DNA of 64,000 bases from Amycolatopsis sp. CA-126428 (GCF_002904335.1 NZ_PPHF01000005.1:44684-108683), one strand, 5' to 3'. Counted from the first letter of the stretch, positions 29,292 to 38,818 are shown. The notes: generated from the letters alone by a model not told the origin. Numbers and translations are program-made.

Positions 29292-31775
29292 ATGGCTGGG
29301 TCGGCGACGAGGAAGAGAAACACGGGAAGCGGCGCGAAGGGGGCAGCGGCGCGTAAGCCGCGTACACCCGCGAAGCCTCGTACGTCGTCCGCTCGCAAAC
29401 CCCCGCCACGCGGCCGCCGCAAGACGCCCGGGACCTTCGGCAAGGGCGTCCGGGGGACCTGGAACCTGCTGGCCAAGGGCCTCGGCACGCTGGCCCGCAC
29501 GGTCGGCCGCACCCGCGAGCTGGAGCCGGAGCACCGCCGCGACGGACTCGCGCTGGGCCTGATCGGCCTGGGCATCGTCGCGGCCGTCGGCGTCTGGTGG
29601 CGCGCGGCCGGGCCGATCGGCACCGGGGTGGAGATCGCCACCCGGACCGTCCTGGGCGCCGGAGCGGTCACGTTGCCGCTGGTGCTGGTCGTCGTCGCGG
29701 TCGCGCTGATGCGGTCCGAGCCGCACCCGGAGACGCGGCCGCGGATGGTCGTCGGCACGATCATGGTGGTCCTGTCCGTGCTCGGGATGCTGCACATCTT
29801 CACCGCGCTGCCCGACACCAACGACGGCCGGATGTACGCCGGCGGTATCGTCGGCGCCTTCTCCGGCGGCCTCCTCACCATGGGCGTCACCACCTGGGTC
29901 GCCGTGCCGCTGCTGATCCTCGCGCTGTTCTTCGGCGTGCTCGTGTTCACCGGCACGCCGGTCCGCGAGATCCCGCACCGGCTGCGCCACTGGGGCCTCG
30001 ACGAAGAGGAGCTCGCCGAAGCCGAGGCCCAGCGCCCGGGCTTCGCGACCGACGAGGACACCGTCACCGAGACCGATCCGAAGTCGGCGCGGCTGCGCAA
30101 GCCGTCGCGGCGCCGCCAGGGCGGCGAACAGCTCGACCTCGACGCCGCCCTCGCCGAGGTGCCGACGCCGATCAAGCCGCCGAAGGCCCTGCCCAAACCG
30201 CCCGCCGAGGTCCCGGAGAAGAAGCCGAAGAAGACCCCGGAACCGCCGCTCGCGGTCACCCGCACGGTCGAGGGCGACTACCAGCTCCCGCCGCCTGACC
30301 TGCTGAAGCTCGGCGACGCGCCGAAGTCCCGCAGCAAGGCCAACGACGCCATGATCGAGGCGATCACCGGCGTCCTGGAGCAGTTCAACGTCGACGCGCA
30401 GGTCACCGGGTTCACCCGCGGCCCGACGGTCACCCGCTACGAGGTCGAGCTCGGCCCGGGCGTGAAGGTCGAGAAGATCACCGCGCTGACCAAGAACATC
30501 GCCTACGCGGTGGCCACCGACAACGTCCGGCTGCTGGCGCCGATCCCGGGCAAGTCCGCGGTCGGCATCGAGGTGCCGAACTCCGACCGCGAGATGGTCC
30601 GCCTGGGTGACGTCCTGCGTGCGCCGTCCACGGTCAAGGACAATCACCCGATGGTGATCGGCCTCGGCAAGGACATCGAGGGCCACTTCGTCACCGCGAA
30701 CCTGACGAAGATGCCCCACCTGCTGGTCGCCGGTTCCACCGGTTCCGGTAAGTCCAGCTTCGTCAACTCGATGCTGGTGTCGCTGCTCGCGCGGGCGACG
30801 CCGGACGAGTGCCGGATGATCCTGATCGACCCGAAGATGGTCGAGCTGACGCCGTACGAGGGCATCCCGCACCTGATCACGCCCATCATCACCCAGCCGA
30901 AGAAGGCCGCCGCCGCGCTGGCGTGGCTGGTGGAGGAGATGGAGCAGCGCTACCAGGACATGCAGGTCAACAAGGTCCGGCACATCGACGACTACAACAA
31001 GAAGGTGCGCTCCGGCGAGATCACCGCGCCGCCGGGGTCCGAGCGCGAGTACCGGCCGTACCCGTACATCATGGCGATCGTCGACGAGCTCGCCGACCTG
31101 ATGATGACCGCCCCGCGCGACGTCGAGGACGCGATCGTCCGGATCACCCAGAAGGCCCGTGCCGCCGGTATCCACCTGGTCCTGGCCACGCAGCGGCCGT
31201 CGGTCGACGTCGTCACCGGCCTGATCAAGACGAACGTGCCTTCGCGGCTGGCCTTCGCGACGTCGTCGCTGACCGACTCGCGCGTCATCCTCGACCAGCC
31301 GGGCGCGGAGAAGCTGATCGGCATGGGCGACGCGCTCTACCTGCCGATGGGGGCCGGGAAACCGGTCCGCATCCAGGGCGCGTTCGTCGGCGACGAGGAG
31401 ATTTCCGCGGTCGTCAACTACGCCAAGGAGCAGGCGCAGCCGGACTACCAGGACGGCGTCACCGCGCAGAAGGCGGGCGAGAAGAAGGAGATCGACCCGG
31501 ACATCGGCGACGACCTCGACGTCCTGCTGCAGGCGGCGGAGCTGATCGTGACGTCCCAGTTCGGCTCGACGTCGATGCTGCAGCGCAAGCTGCGGGTCGG
31601 TTTCGCGAAGGCGGGCCGCCTGATGGACCTGCTGGAGAGCCGCGGCGTGGTGGGCCCGTCGGAGGGCTCGAAGGCCCGCGACGTGCTGATCAAGCCGGAG
31701 GAACTGGAGTCGGTCCTGTTCATGATCCGCGGCGGCGGCCCGGTGGACGCCGACGCGGGCGACGACGACGAGTAG
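29292..31775 (+). CDS. ftsK: FtsK/SpoIIIE DNA translocase
   Basis: An 827-residue septal DNA pump. A basic N-terminus is followed by four membrane helices (about 75-215), a short linker, and the RecA-like motor with Walker A GSTGSGKSS (about 480-488) and the DPKMVEL and LVLATQRPSVDVVTG blocks. The C-terminal gamma winged helix that reads polar DNA motifs is intact (TSQFGSTSMLQRKLRVGF). The short linker is typical of actinobacteria. It moves chromosome ends through the closing septum. Confidence 0.97.
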   Translation: MAGSATRKRNTGSGAKGAAARKPRTPAKPRTSSARKPPPRGRRKTPGTFGKGVRGTWNLLAKGLGTLARTVGRTRELEPEHRRDGLALGLIGLGIVAAVGVWWRAAGPIGTGVEIATRTVLGAGAVTLPLVLVVVAVALMRSEPHPETRPRMVVGTIMVVLSVLGMLHIFTALPDTNDGRMYAGGIVGAFSGGLLTMGVTTWVAVPLLILALFFGVLVFTGTPVREIPHRLRHWGLDEEELAEAEAQRPGFATDEDTVTETDPKSARLRKPSRRRQGGEQLDLDAALAEVPTPIKPPKALPKPPAEVPEKKPKKTPEPPLAVTRTVEGDYQLPPPDLLKLGDAPKSRSKANDAMIEAITGVLEQFNVDAQVTGFTRGPTVTRYEVELGPGVKVEKITALTKNIAYAVATDNVRLLAPIPGKSAVGIEVPNSDREMVRLGDVLRAPSTVKDNHPMVIGLGKDIEGHFVTANLTKMPHLLVAGSTGSGKSSFVNSMLVSLLARATPDECRMILIDPKMVELTPYEGIPHLITPIITQPKKAAAALAWLVEEMEQRYQDMQVNKVRHIDDYNKKVRSGEITAPPGSEREYRPYPYIMAIVDELADLMMTAPRDVEDAIVRITQKARAAGIHLVLATQRPSVDVVTGLIKTNVPSRLAFATSSLTDSRVILDQPGAEKLIGMGDALYLPMGAGKPVRIQGAFVGDEEISAVVNYAKEQAQPDYQDGVTAQKAGEKKEIDPDIGDDLDVLLQAAELIVTSQFGSTSMLQRKLRVGFAKAGRLMDLLESRGVVGPSEGSKARDVLIKPEELESVLFMIRGGGPVDADAGDDDE

Positions 31776-31788
31776 TACACCCTGGTAG

Positions 31789-31839
31789 ATGCTTCGCGCG
31801 GTTCTGTGCGGTTTACTGGTACAGAACGGCTCGAAGCAT
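31789..31839. other. Long imperfect hairpin between ftsK and the rloA-like gene
   Basis: ATGCTTCG (31789-31796) and GTTCTGT (31801-31807) pair with ACAGAAC (31821-31827) and CGAAGCAT (31832-31839), with symmetric 4-nt internal loops and a 13-nt loop. It could terminate ftsK or control the defence pair, whose first start is 20 nt later. Confidence 0.7.
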
Positions 31840-31858
31840 TGCCAGGGAGGTGGTCAGG

Positions 31859-33082
31859 GTGCTGCGGAGCTTCCGGCTCGGCAATCACCGCTCGTTCCGG
31901 GACGAGCAGGAGCTGCTGCTGATGCCCGCCCGGCCGGGAGACGCTCGCCGGGCCGTCCCGGTCGCGGCGATCTACGGTGCGAACGCCTCCGGCAAGTCGA
32001 ACTTGCTGAACGGTCTCTGGTACATGCAGACGGCGGTGCTCGAAACCGTCGGTGGCATCGGTGGGAGCGAAGGCTTCCGGCTCGACGACGGCGACGAGGA
32101 GCGATCCTCTTCTTACGTGGTCGAACTTGTCGCGGAGGGGAATCGCTACACCTATGGGTTCGTCGTTCGAGGCGAAATCGTCGAACAAGAGTGGTTGTAC
32201 TCATACCCGGAGAAGCGCAGGAGGGTACTCCTCGAGCGAACCGGTGAACACATCAAGTTCGGCAGCACCGTGCCGGACCTCAAGGCCAAACTGACTGTCC
32301 TGGACGGGCTCATCCAGCCGGATGCGCTCGTCCTCGGCATCTGCAAGCGTCTCTCGCTGGAACCGTTGATGCCGGTCTACGAGTGGTTCAAAGCCGGAAT
32401 GCGCATCCACTACCGGCATGCGGAGAATGCAACGGATCCGCTCGGCCAGCGAGTCGCTGCCTTCCTCCGACGCAGCCCGGACCATTCACGCCGGCTTCTG
32501 GGGCTGCTGGTCGCTGCCGATGTCGGCATTACCGATATCTCGATCGAGAACATCGGCGAGCCCATCCGACAGCCGCACGCCTCCATGACGCTGCAGCAGG
32601 TGCGGCGGCCCGGCCCCGGTCAGGCGCGGTTGAAGTTCAGGCATGGCGCTTCCGGTGTTCCGTTCGACCTCGTCGACGAGTCCGCCGGCACTTTGAATTG
32701 GCTCGACCTCTTACCTGAGGTGCTCGATGTGCTCGACGCCGGACGGTTGTTCGTGGTCGACGAGATCGACGGCAGCCTTCATCCGCGGTTGACCGCGAAG
32801 CTGATCGAGCTGTTCCAATCGACGGAGACCAACCCGCACAGCGCGCAGTTGATCTTCACAACGCACGACACGAGTCTGCTGGGCACCATGCTGGGCGGCG
32901 ACCTGCTGGACCGTGATCAGGTTTGGTTCGTCGAGAAGGGAGCGGACGGCGCCAGCGAGCTGTACCCGCTCACCGACTTCAAGCCGCGCAAGGATCAGAA
33001 CACCGAACGACGGTATCTCGCGGGTAGTTACGGGGCTGTGCCGGTACTGGGTGACTTCGCGGAAGCGGTCGCCGAACGGTGA
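31859..33082 (+). CDS. RloA-like AAA/ABC-type ATPase (defence candidate)
   Basis: A 407-residue ATPase of the AAA_21/AAA_15 type. The opening [20 protein letters not shown] is characteristic; Walker A is GANASGKS at residues 40-47; a signature-like [13 protein letters not shown] region, Walker [13 protein letters not shown] (about 299-310) and H-loop TTHDTSLL follow. With the RloB-like gene overlapping by GTGA it forms a RloA/RloB (AbiL-like) pair, found with restriction loci and regarded as anti-phage. GGGAGG lies 8 nt before GTG 31859. Codon 285 is a TTA, rare in this DNA, and base composition is lower in GC than in neighbours, pointing to acquisition. Confidence 0.85.
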   Translation: MLRSFRLGNHRSFRDEQELLLMPARPGDARRAVPVAAIYGANASGKSNLLNGLWYMQTAVLETVGGIGGSEGFRLDDGDEERSSSYVVELVAEGNRYTYGFVVRGEIVEQEWLYSYPEKRRRVLLERTGEHIKFGSTVPDLKAKLTVLDGLIQPDALVLGICKRLSLEPLMPVYEWFKAGMRIHYRHAENATDPLGQRVAAFLRRSPDHSRRLLGLLVAADVGITDISIENIGEPIRQPHASMTLQQVRRPGPGQARLKFRHGASGVPFDLVDESAGTLNWLDLLPEVLDVLDAGRLFVVDEIDGSLHPRLTAKLIELFQSTETNPHSAQLIFTTHDTSLLGTMLGGDLLDRDQVWFVEKGADGASELYPLTDFKPRKDQNTERRYLAGSYGAVPVLGDFAEAVAER

Positions 33083-33642
33083 CCAGACGGGAGAACAGCG
33101 ACCGGCGGCGCCCTGCGTTCCGGGAGCAGAGACTGTCCCTGTTGGTGGTCTGCGGTGCCAGGGCAACGGAGCCGGCGTACCTCGAAGGGCTGAAACGCGC
33201 CCGCCGGAATCCGGCTGTCAAGGTGAAGGTGAAGGTCAAGGCGGCAGATCCCGAAGCGGTCGTCAGATACGCTGCGCAACTGAGCGACCGGACGAGCGGC
33301 GCACACGACGAGGTGTGGTGTGTCGTCGACGTCGACGAATTCGACCTCGAGCGGGCTGTAGTGCTCGCTCGGAGCCTTCGGGTGAACCTGGCGGTGTCGA
33401 ATCCCTGCTTCGAATACTGGCTGTTGCTTCATTTCGAAGCCTGCGCGGCGCCTGTGAAGTGCTACCGCGACGTTGAAAGGCGGTTGCTGCGGTACGTACC
33501 CGGCTACAGTAAGTCAGCTTTGCGGTTCGCTCACGACGAGCCCGGCGTCGATGCAGCGGTACAGCGCTCGCGCCATCCCGACGCCGGGCACGCTCGCAAC
33601 CCGTCCACGCAGGTGGGCCTACTCGTCGAGAAGATGCTCTGA
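33079..33642 (+). CDS. RloB-like protein
   Basis: A 187-residue partner of the ATPase. RloB family features are the N-terminal [20 protein letters not shown], the acidic VVDVDEFD pair and the highly conserved [13 protein letters not shown]. In typical RloB proteins the first motif reads EGxxTE; here the leading glutamate position is G26 (CGARATE). If that residue is needed for the Toprim-like site, activity may be altered. The GTG start overlaps the rloA-like stop by 4 nt. Confidence 0.85.
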   Translation: MTRRENSDRRRPAFREQRLSLLVVCGARATEPAYLEGLKRARRNPAVKVKVKVKAADPEAVVRYAAQLSDRTSGAHDEVWCVVDVDEFDLERAVVLARSLRVNLAVSNPCFEYWLLLHFEACAAPVKCYRDVERRLLRYVPGYSKSALRFAHDEPGVDAAVQRSRHPDAGHARNPSTQVGLLVEKML

Positions 33643-33682
33643 GCGCGTGCAACCCGGGGTCGGTCCGTTCCGTCCACAGCAC

Positions 33683-34114
33683 GTGGACCTACCGCGATTC
33701 GTAGCCGGACTGTTCGCCTTCGCCGTCGTCACGGTGGGCGCCGGGAGCTCGGTCGCCGCGGGGCACCCCGCCGTCCCCGGGCCCGCCCCGGCGCCGTCGA
33801 CGGTGAGTGCCCCGGCCGGGCCCGACGTCACCCTGCGGCTCGGGCAGGAGGCCGCCGTGCAGGGGAAGGACCTCACCGTGCGCTACACGCGGCTCGTCGC
33901 CGACTCGCGGTGCCGGCCCGGCATGCAGTGCATCTGGCAGGGCGAGGCGACCCTCGCGTTCCTGCTGAAGCAGCCCGGCCGCGGCGAGAGCACCACGGCC
34001 GAGCTGCACAGCGGCTTCCGCACCGGCCCGCAGGCGACGTCGTTCGCCGGCAGCCGGGTCGAGCTGGTGTCCGTCAGCGAGGACGGCGGGGAGGCCACCG
34101 TCCGGATCAGCTGA
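33683..34114 (+). CDS. Secreted small protein with DSRC-x5-C motif
   Basis: A 143-residue exported protein. From GTG 33683 a short signal peptide is seen (VDLPRFVAGLFAFAVVTVGA, cleaved near AA-G), then a Pro/Ala spacer and a beta-rich domain with the cysteine motif DSRCRPGMQCIWQGEA, which recurs in a widespread family of unknown function. GTG 33647 is an alternative start. It overlaps the convergent nitroreductase gene by 8 nt. Confidence 0.75.
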   Translation: MDLPRFVAGLFAFAVVTVGAGSSVAAGHPAVPGPAPAPSTVSAPAGPDVTLRLGQEAAVQGKDLTVRYTRLVADSRCRPGMQCIWQGEATLAFLLKQPGRGESTTAELHSGFRTGPQATSFAGSRVELVSVSEDGGEATVRIS

Positions 34115-34718
34115 GCGGTGTGCCCCAGTGGTCGAGGAAGGCCACTTCGGACAGCGGCGTGCGCGGCGCCGGCTTGAAGTCCGGCACCGTCGTGTACGCC
34201 ACCGGCAGCAGCCCGACCTGCGTGTGGCCGTCCGGGATGCCGAGGATCTGCGCGGCTTCGGCCTCCCGCGCCAGGTGGTACGTCGTGAGCGTCGAGCCCA
34301 GCCCTCGGGAGCGCAGCGCCAGCTGGAAGCTCCACACCGCCGGGAAGATGCCTCCGTAGAAGGCCGCGTCGACCGCGTTGTTCCCGGCCGGGCGGCCGGC
34401 CACGACCGGGATCACGAACACCGGGACGCGCTCGATCACGTCGATCAAGTGCTGCCCGGAGGCCTGCGCCCGCGACGGCGCGGCACTCGCCCGGTCCGCC
34501 AGGTAGGCCTCGCCGACTTCGCGGAAGATCGCGCCGAGCCGGTTCTTCACGTCCTGGTCGCGCACCACGAGCCAGCGCCAGGCCTGGACGTTGCCGGGCG
34601 TCGGCGCCTGCAGCGCCAGGTTCAGGCACTCCTTGACGACCTCGGGTTCCACCGGCCGGTCGAGGTCGAGCTTCCGGCGGACCGCGCGGGTCGTGCTGAG
34701 CAGATGGTCGATGTCCAT
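34107..34718 (-). CDS. Nitroreductase-family flavoprotein
   Basis: A 203-residue FMN-dependent oxidoreductase. The family opening TTRAVRRKLDLDRPVEPEVV, the APTPGNVQAWRWLVV FMN-binding stretch and the LGSTLTTYH segment are present. The physiological substrate is not evident. It lies 50 bp downstream of the phospholipase gene on the same strand. Confidence 0.92.
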   Translation of the reverse strand: MDIDHLLSTTRAVRRKLDLDRPVEPEVVKECLNLALQAPTPGNVQAWRWLVVRDQDVKNRLGAIFREVGEAYLADRASAAPSRAQASGQHLIDVIERVPVFVIPVVAGRPAGNNAVDAAFYGGIFPAVWSFQLALRSRGLGSTLTTYHLAREAEAAQILGIPDGHTQVGLLPVAYTTVPDFKPAPRTPLSEVAFLDHWGTPLS

Positions 34719-34768
34719 GCACCCATCCTGACGGGCCCGGGCCGAGCACGCGGCCCGGGCCGCCGGGC

Positions 34769-35203
34769 TCAGCCGCCGAACTTGCGGACCGCCTGGTAGT
34801 ACGTCCAAGCCGCGCCCTTGCAGGCGATGTTGGACCCGCAGACGCTCTTCAGGTCGGTGTAGAGGTTGTCGTCGATCTTCAGCCGGTTCGCCGCGGTGAA
34901 CCGGCCCTGCTTCTTGTAGTTGCGGTAGCCGAAGTCGTGCCGGTGGCAGCCCGGCAGGAACTGCCAGCCGAACGGGTTGTCCGGCGCCCACGAACAGCCG
35001 TCGGACGACCAGTCGAGCTGGCCGGAGTACGGAGCTTGGTTCCGGATCGTTTCGAAGCCGGAGAGGGACGTCGAGAAGAGGTACTGGTCGGTGACCGCCG
35101 GAATGTCGACGGCGGCCGCGGTGCCGGTGCCCAGCAGGGCACCCGCGCCGACAGAAACGGCCACCGTCAAGGTGGCCCCCAGGTTCCGCAGTGTCGTGCG
35201 CAT
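34769..35203 (-). CDS. Secreted prokaryotic phospholipase A2
   Basis: A 144-residue exported lipase. A twin-basic-free signal peptide spans about residues 1-31 (cleavage after TAAA). The catalytic segment CHRHDFGYRNY holds the His-Asp pair, preceded by DGCSWAPDNPFGW, the calcium-loop region. Four cysteines fit two disulfides, as in Streptomyces violaceoruber PLA2. ATG 35203 follows GGGAAG. It would release fatty acids from phospholipids outside the cell. Confidence 0.92.
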   Translation of the reverse strand: MRTTLRNLGATLTVAVSVGAGALLGTGTAAAVDIPAVTDQYLFSTSLSGFETIRNQAPYSGQLDWSSDGCSWAPDNPFGWQFLPGCHRHDFGYRNYKKQGRFTAANRLKIDDNLYTDLKSVCGSNIACKGAAWTYYQAVRKFGG

Positions 35204-35313
35204 CGCGTGCTTCCCTTGCCGATCGGGGGACAAGTGCCCGATCAGCTTCGGGCAGGCGGGTGGCGCACGTCACCGCCCGAAAGGAGGTTTTCACTCAGAG
35301 TTGAGGTTTTCCC

Positions 35314-35823
35314 TCAGAGTTCGAGCAACATTCGCGAATTGCCGAGGGTGTTCGGCTTGACGTAGGGGAGGTCGAGGAATTCGGCGACGCCGGTGTCGTG
35401 CGACCGCCGCATCTCCTCGTAGACCTCGTGCGAGACCGGCGTGCCGTCGATCTCCACGAACCCGTGCCCGGTGAAGAAGCTGGTCTCGAACGTGAGCACG
35501 AACAGCCGTTTGAGACCGAGCTCACGTGCTTCGTCGACCAGCCGGGCCACGAGCACCCGCCCGACCCCCTGGCCGCGGACGGCCTTGTCGACCACGACGG
35601 TGCGCAGCTCGGCGATGTCCTCCCAGAGCACGTGCAGCGCGGCCGCCCCGACCACTTCGTCACCCACTTCGGCGACCCAGAACTCCTGGACCGCCTCGTA
35701 CAGCGTGACCAGGTCCTTCTCCAGCAGGACGCGGCCCGCGTCCGAGTCGACCAGGGCCTTGATCTTGCGCACGTCGGCGATCCGGGCGCGGCGGACGGTC
35801 GGGCGGAGCGAGTCGGACGGCAC
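35314..35823 (-). CDS. argA: Amino-acid N-acetyltransferase (ArgA-like GNAT)
   Basis: A 169-residue GNAT protein matching mycobacterial ArgA (Rv2747) in length and place next to ftsK and pgsA; it is predicted to acetylate glutamate, or glutamine, for arginine synthesis. Acetyl-CoA-binding [20 protein letters not shown] and [12 protein letters not shown] are clear. GTG 35823 gives [18 protein letters not shown], the family N-terminus. The upstream DNA is the 63-bp tandem repeat, so its open frame is ignored. Confidence 0.88.
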   Translation of the reverse strand: MPSDSLRPTVRRARIADVRKIKALVDSDAGRVLLEKDLVTLYEAVQEFWVAEVGDEVVGAAALHVLWEDIAELRTVVVDKAVRGQGVGRVLVARLVDEARELGLKRLFVLTFETSFFTGHGFVEIDGTPVSHEVYEEMRRSHDTGVAEFLDLPYVKPNTLGNSRMLLEL

Positions 35824-35866
35824 GATCGTCCACCCTGCCACATCGCCCGGCGCGCGCGGCGACACA

Positions 35867-36055
35867 GCTCGCCTTTCGGGGGTCCGGGTGGCGGAGTCCC
35901 CGGCGCGGGGCGGAGCGCCGGTTGTCACTGCTCGCCTTTCGGGGGTTCGGGTGGCGGAGCGCCCGGCGCGGGGCGGAGCGCCGGTTGTCACTGCTCGCCT
36001 TTCGGGGGTTCGGGTGGCGGAGCGCCTGGCGCGGGGCGAGGCCTCGGTTGGCACG
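35867..36055. repeat. 63-bp tandem repeat, 3 units
   Basis: GCTCGCCTTTCGGG recurs at 35867, 35930 and 35993, exactly 63 bp apart; units 1-2 and 2-3 are nearly identical. The repeats fill the spacer between the divergent argA and rimO genes. A 20-bp piece of the unit is found again at 55397-55416. Confidence 0.95.
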
Positions 36056-36095
36056 ACCGGGCTACGCCGTCGTCGGGTCGCCCGGGACCGGCGGC

Positions 36096-36101
36096 TACCC
36101 T
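36096..36101 (+). promoter_or_regulatory. -10 element of a leaderless rimO promoter
   Basis: TACCCT lies 7 nt before GTG 36109; there is no ribosome site. The element is just after the 63-bp repeats. Confidence 0.5.
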
Positions 36102-36108
36102 GAACTTC

Positions 36109-37536
36109 GTGCCTTCCCCTGCCACGGACCCAGCCGCCACCCGACGCGTCTCCCTGCTGACCCTGGGCTGCGCCCGCAACGAGGTCGACTCGGAGGAGCT
36201 GGCGGGCCGGCTCGCGGCCGGCGGCTGGGAGCTGGCCGCCGACCCCGAAGAGTCCGACGTCGTGGTGGTCAACACCTGCGGCTTCGTCGAGTCGGCCAAG
36301 AAGGACTCCGTCGACACGCTGCTCGCCGCGTCCGACACGGGCAAGAAGGTCGTCGCCGTCGGCTGCATGGCCGAGCGCTACGGCCACGAGCTCGCCGACA
36401 GCCTCCCGGAGGCCGACGCGGTGCTGGGCTTCGACCACTACGCCGACCTCTCGGCCCGGCTCGACGACGTCGTCGCCGGCCGCAAGATCGCCTCGCACAC
36501 GCCGGGCGACCGCCGCAAGCTGCTCCCGATCAGCCCGGTCGAGCGGCCCGCCGCCGCGGAGAAGGTCGAGGTCCCGGGCCACGGCTGGGGTCCTCGGGTG
36601 CTGCGCACGCGCCTCGACGACTCGCCGGTGGCCGCGCTGAAGATCGCTTCCGGCTGCGACCGGCGCTGCTCGTTCTGCGCGATCCCGTCGTTCCGCGGCT
36701 CGTTCGTCTCGCGGCAGCCGGACGAGATCGTCGCCGAGGCGCTGTGGCTGGCCGAGCACGGCGTCAAGGAGCTGTTCCTGGTCAGCGAGAACTCGACGTC
36801 CTACGGCAAGGACTTCGGCCGCGACGGCGCCACCGCGCTGGAGCGGCTGCTGCCGCGGCTGGCGGAGATCGACGGCATCGAGCGCGTCCGCGTCTCCTAC
36901 CTGCAGCCGGCCGAGACGCGCCCGCAGCTGGTCAAGGCCATCGCGACCACGCCGGGTGTCGCCGAGTACTTCGACCTGTCGTTCCAGCACTCCAGCGAGC
37001 AGGTGCTGCGCCGGATGCGCCGGTTCGGCTCGACGGACTCGTTCCTGGCGCTGTGCGAGCAGATCCGCGAGTACGCGCCCGAGGCGGGCATCCGGACCAA
37101 CGTGATCGTCGGGTTCCCCGGCGAGACCGAGCACGACCTGGCCGAGCTCGAGCGGTTCCTGACGGGCGCGCGCCTCGACGCCGTGGGCGTCTTCGGCTAC
37201 TCGGACGAGGACGGCACCGAGGCCGAGACGTTCGACGGCAAGCTCGACCCGGCCGAGGTCGCCGAGCGCGTCACCCGGATCTCGGCGCTGGTGGAGGAGC
37301 TGACCACGCAGCGCGCGGAGGACCGGATCGGTACCTTCGTCGACGTCCTGGTGGAGCTGGACGACGACGGCGAGCTCACCGGCCGCGCGGCGCACCAGGC
37401 CCCCGAGGTCGACGGCGAGTGCATCATCCTCGACGCGCCGGAGAAGGTGCAGGTCGGTGACTTCCTGCGCGGCGAGGTCGTGGACTCGGCGGGCGTGGAC
37501 CTGATCGTCCGCGCGGTACCGGACGCCGTCCGGTGA
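36109..37536 (+). CDS. rimO: Ribosomal protein S12 methylthiotransferase
   Basis: A 475-residue radical-SAM enzyme that methylthiolates an aspartate of S12. The N-terminal UPF0004 domain has [25 protein letters not shown] and GCMAERY cysteines; the radical-SAM cluster motif is CDRRCSFC (about residues 183-190); the C-terminal TRAM domain ends the protein. GTG 36109 is set by the family N-terminus and the promoter. The stop overlaps the pgsA GTG by 4 nt. Confidence 0.95.
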   Translation: MPSPATDPAATRRVSLLTLGCARNEVDSEELAGRLAAGGWELAADPEESDVVVVNTCGFVESAKKDSVDTLLAASDTGKKVVAVGCMAERYGHELADSLPEADAVLGFDHYADLSARLDDVVAGRKIASHTPGDRRKLLPISPVERPAAAEKVEVPGHGWGPRVLRTRLDDSPVAALKIASGCDRRCSFCAIPSFRGSFVSRQPDEIVAEALWLAEHGVKELFLVSENSTSYGKDFGRDGATALERLLPRLAEIDGIERVRVSYLQPAETRPQLVKAIATTPGVAEYFDLSFQHSSEQVLRRMRRFGSTDSFLALCEQIREYAPEAGIRTNVIVGFPGETEHDLAELERFLTGARLDAVGVFGYSDEDGTEAETFDGKLDPAEVAERVTRISALVEELTTQRAEDRIGTFVDVLVELDDDGELTGRAAHQAPEVDGECIILDAPEKVQVGDFLRGEVVDSAGVDLIVRAVPDAVR

Positions 37537-38174
37537 GTGCGCTCCCCAGCGACGCCGCCGACGAGGGCCTGGCCCGCGATGCCCCCGCCCAGGTCCCGGA
37601 GCCGACCCCGGTCCCGACGCTCAACGTCGCGAACCTCCTGACGCTGTCGCGCCTGGCCCTGGTGCCGTTGTTCGTCGTCGCGCTGTTCGTCGGCGACGGC
37701 CACGACACGACCTGGCGCGCGCTCGCCACCGGGCTGTTCGCGATCGCCTCGGCCACCGACCAGCTGGACGGCTGGGTGGCCCGCAAGTACGGCCTGATCA
37801 CCGACTTCGGCAAGATCGCGGACCCGATCGCGGACAAGGCGCTGACCGGCGCCGCGCTGGTCGGGCTGAGCGTGCTGGGCGAGCTCGGCTGGTGGGTCAC
37901 GATCGTCATCGCGGTCCGCGAAATCGGCGTGACGCTGCTGCGGTTCTGGGTGATCCGGCACGGCGTTATCCCGGCCAGCCGGGGCGGGAAGGCCAAGACG
38001 ATGGCGCAGATCGCCGCGATCACGGCGTACCTGCTGCCGCTGCCGGCCGGCGCCGACCCGGTGCGGTGGGCGTTGATGGGGCTGGCTCTGGTGCTGACCG
38101 TGGTCACCGGCGTCGACTACCTGGTGCGGGCGGTCCGGCTGCGGGCGGCCGGGCGCCGGGTCACCGGGAGCTGA
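37533..38174 (+). CDS. pgsA: CDP-diacylglycerol-glycerol-3-phosphate phosphatidyltransferase
   Basis: A 213-residue membrane enzyme making phosphatidylglycerophosphate. The CDP-alcohol transferase signature DG-x2-AR-x8-G-x3-D-x3-D is read in [20 protein letters not shown] followed by ADPIAD. About five membrane helices are predicted, after a ~25-residue polar N-terminus. The GTG start overlaps rimO; mycobacteria have pgsA3 at the same place. Confidence 0.95.
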   Translation: MSALPSDAADEGLARDAPAQVPEPTPVPTLNVANLLTLSRLALVPLFVVALFVGDGHDTTWRALATGLFAIASATDQLDGWVARKYGLITDFGKIADPIADKALTGAALVGLSVLGELGWWVTIVIAVREIGVTLLRFWVIRHGVIPASRGGKAKTMAQIAAITAYLLPLPAGADPVRWALMGLALVLTVVTGVDYLVRAVRLRAAGRRVTGS

Positions 38175-38176
38175 GC

Positions 38177-38719
38177 TTGGCCGACATGCCGCGAATGACT
38201 CATTCGGGACGTCCGGCGTCGCGAACGTCTCAGCCGGGACCTCCGGCGGGCGGCGAGGAGCAGGCCGGCACGCTGATCGCGGCCCTGGCCGCGCGGGGCG
38301 AGACCGTCGCGGCGGCCGAGTCGCTGACGGCCGGGCTCGTCTGCGCCACCCTCGCGCGGGTGCCGGGGGCGAGCGCGGTCCTGCGTGGGGGACTGGTCGT
38401 CTACGCGACCGAGCTGAAGACCGCACTGGCCGGCGTCGACCCGGAGCTGCTGGCCGAGCACGGCGCCGTCCACCCCGAAGTGGCCGCCCAGCTGGCCGAG
38501 GGTGCCCGAGACCGGTGCGGCGCCACGTGGGGCCTCGGGCTCACCGGCGTGGCCGGACCGTCGGCGCAGGACGGCGTCGAACCGGGCACCGTGCACATCG
38601 GGCTCGCCGGGCCGGCAACACTTACAGTCCGTACGCTGGCCTTGAGCGGCGATCGCGACTTGATCAGGACCGAGTCGGTCTTGGCCGCGTTTGCGCTGCT
38701 CGGGGAACATTTGGGGTGA
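38177..38719 (+). CDS. cinA: CinA C-terminal-domain nicotinamide-nucleotide amidase (PncC-like)
   Basis: A ~180-residue single-domain CinA protein, expected to deamidate NMN in pyridine nucleotide salvage. The signatures AAAESLTAGLVCATLA, GGLVVYATELKTALAGV and GLTGVAGPSAQDGVEPGTVH are clear. TTG 38177 has GGGAG 5 nt upstream; ATG 38186 is also in frame. The first ~25 residues are unlike the family and are encoded by DNA containing the palindrome CGAATGA-C-TCATTCG (38192-38206), suggesting a repeat inserted at the gene start. Confidence 0.88.
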   Translation: MADMPRMTHSGRPASRTSQPGPPAGGEEQAGTLIAALAARGETVAAAESLTAGLVCATLARVPGASAVLRGGLVVYATELKTALAGVDPELLAEHGAVHPEVAAQLAEGARDRCGATWGLGLTGVAGPSAQDGVEPGTVHIGLAGPATLTVRTLALSGDRDLIRTESVLAAFALLGEHLG

Positions 38720-38726
38720 AATACGC

Positions 38727-38743
38727 GTTCGCCCTTGGCGTAC
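38727..38743 (+). promoter_or_regulatory. ClgR-type operator upstream of clgR
   Basis: GTTCGCCCTTGGCGTAC has the CGCY-N3-RGCG core of actinobacterial ClgR boxes. It lies 8 nt after the cinA stop and about 75 nt before the clgR start, suiting autoactivation. TAACGT at 38782-38787 is a possible -10. Confidence 0.6.
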
Positions 38744-38818
38744 GTGCACACCAACTCCTGCGCCCGGGGGGCCGCTCTGGGTAACGTAGGGGGTACTTGT
38801 TCGGAAGGGAGGCGCGTG

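Noticed and set aside
33647..33683. Secreted-protein start at GTG 33647
   Set aside because: It would put 12 polar residues ahead of the signal peptide; GTG 33683 gives a normal signal sequence, though the choice is not certain.
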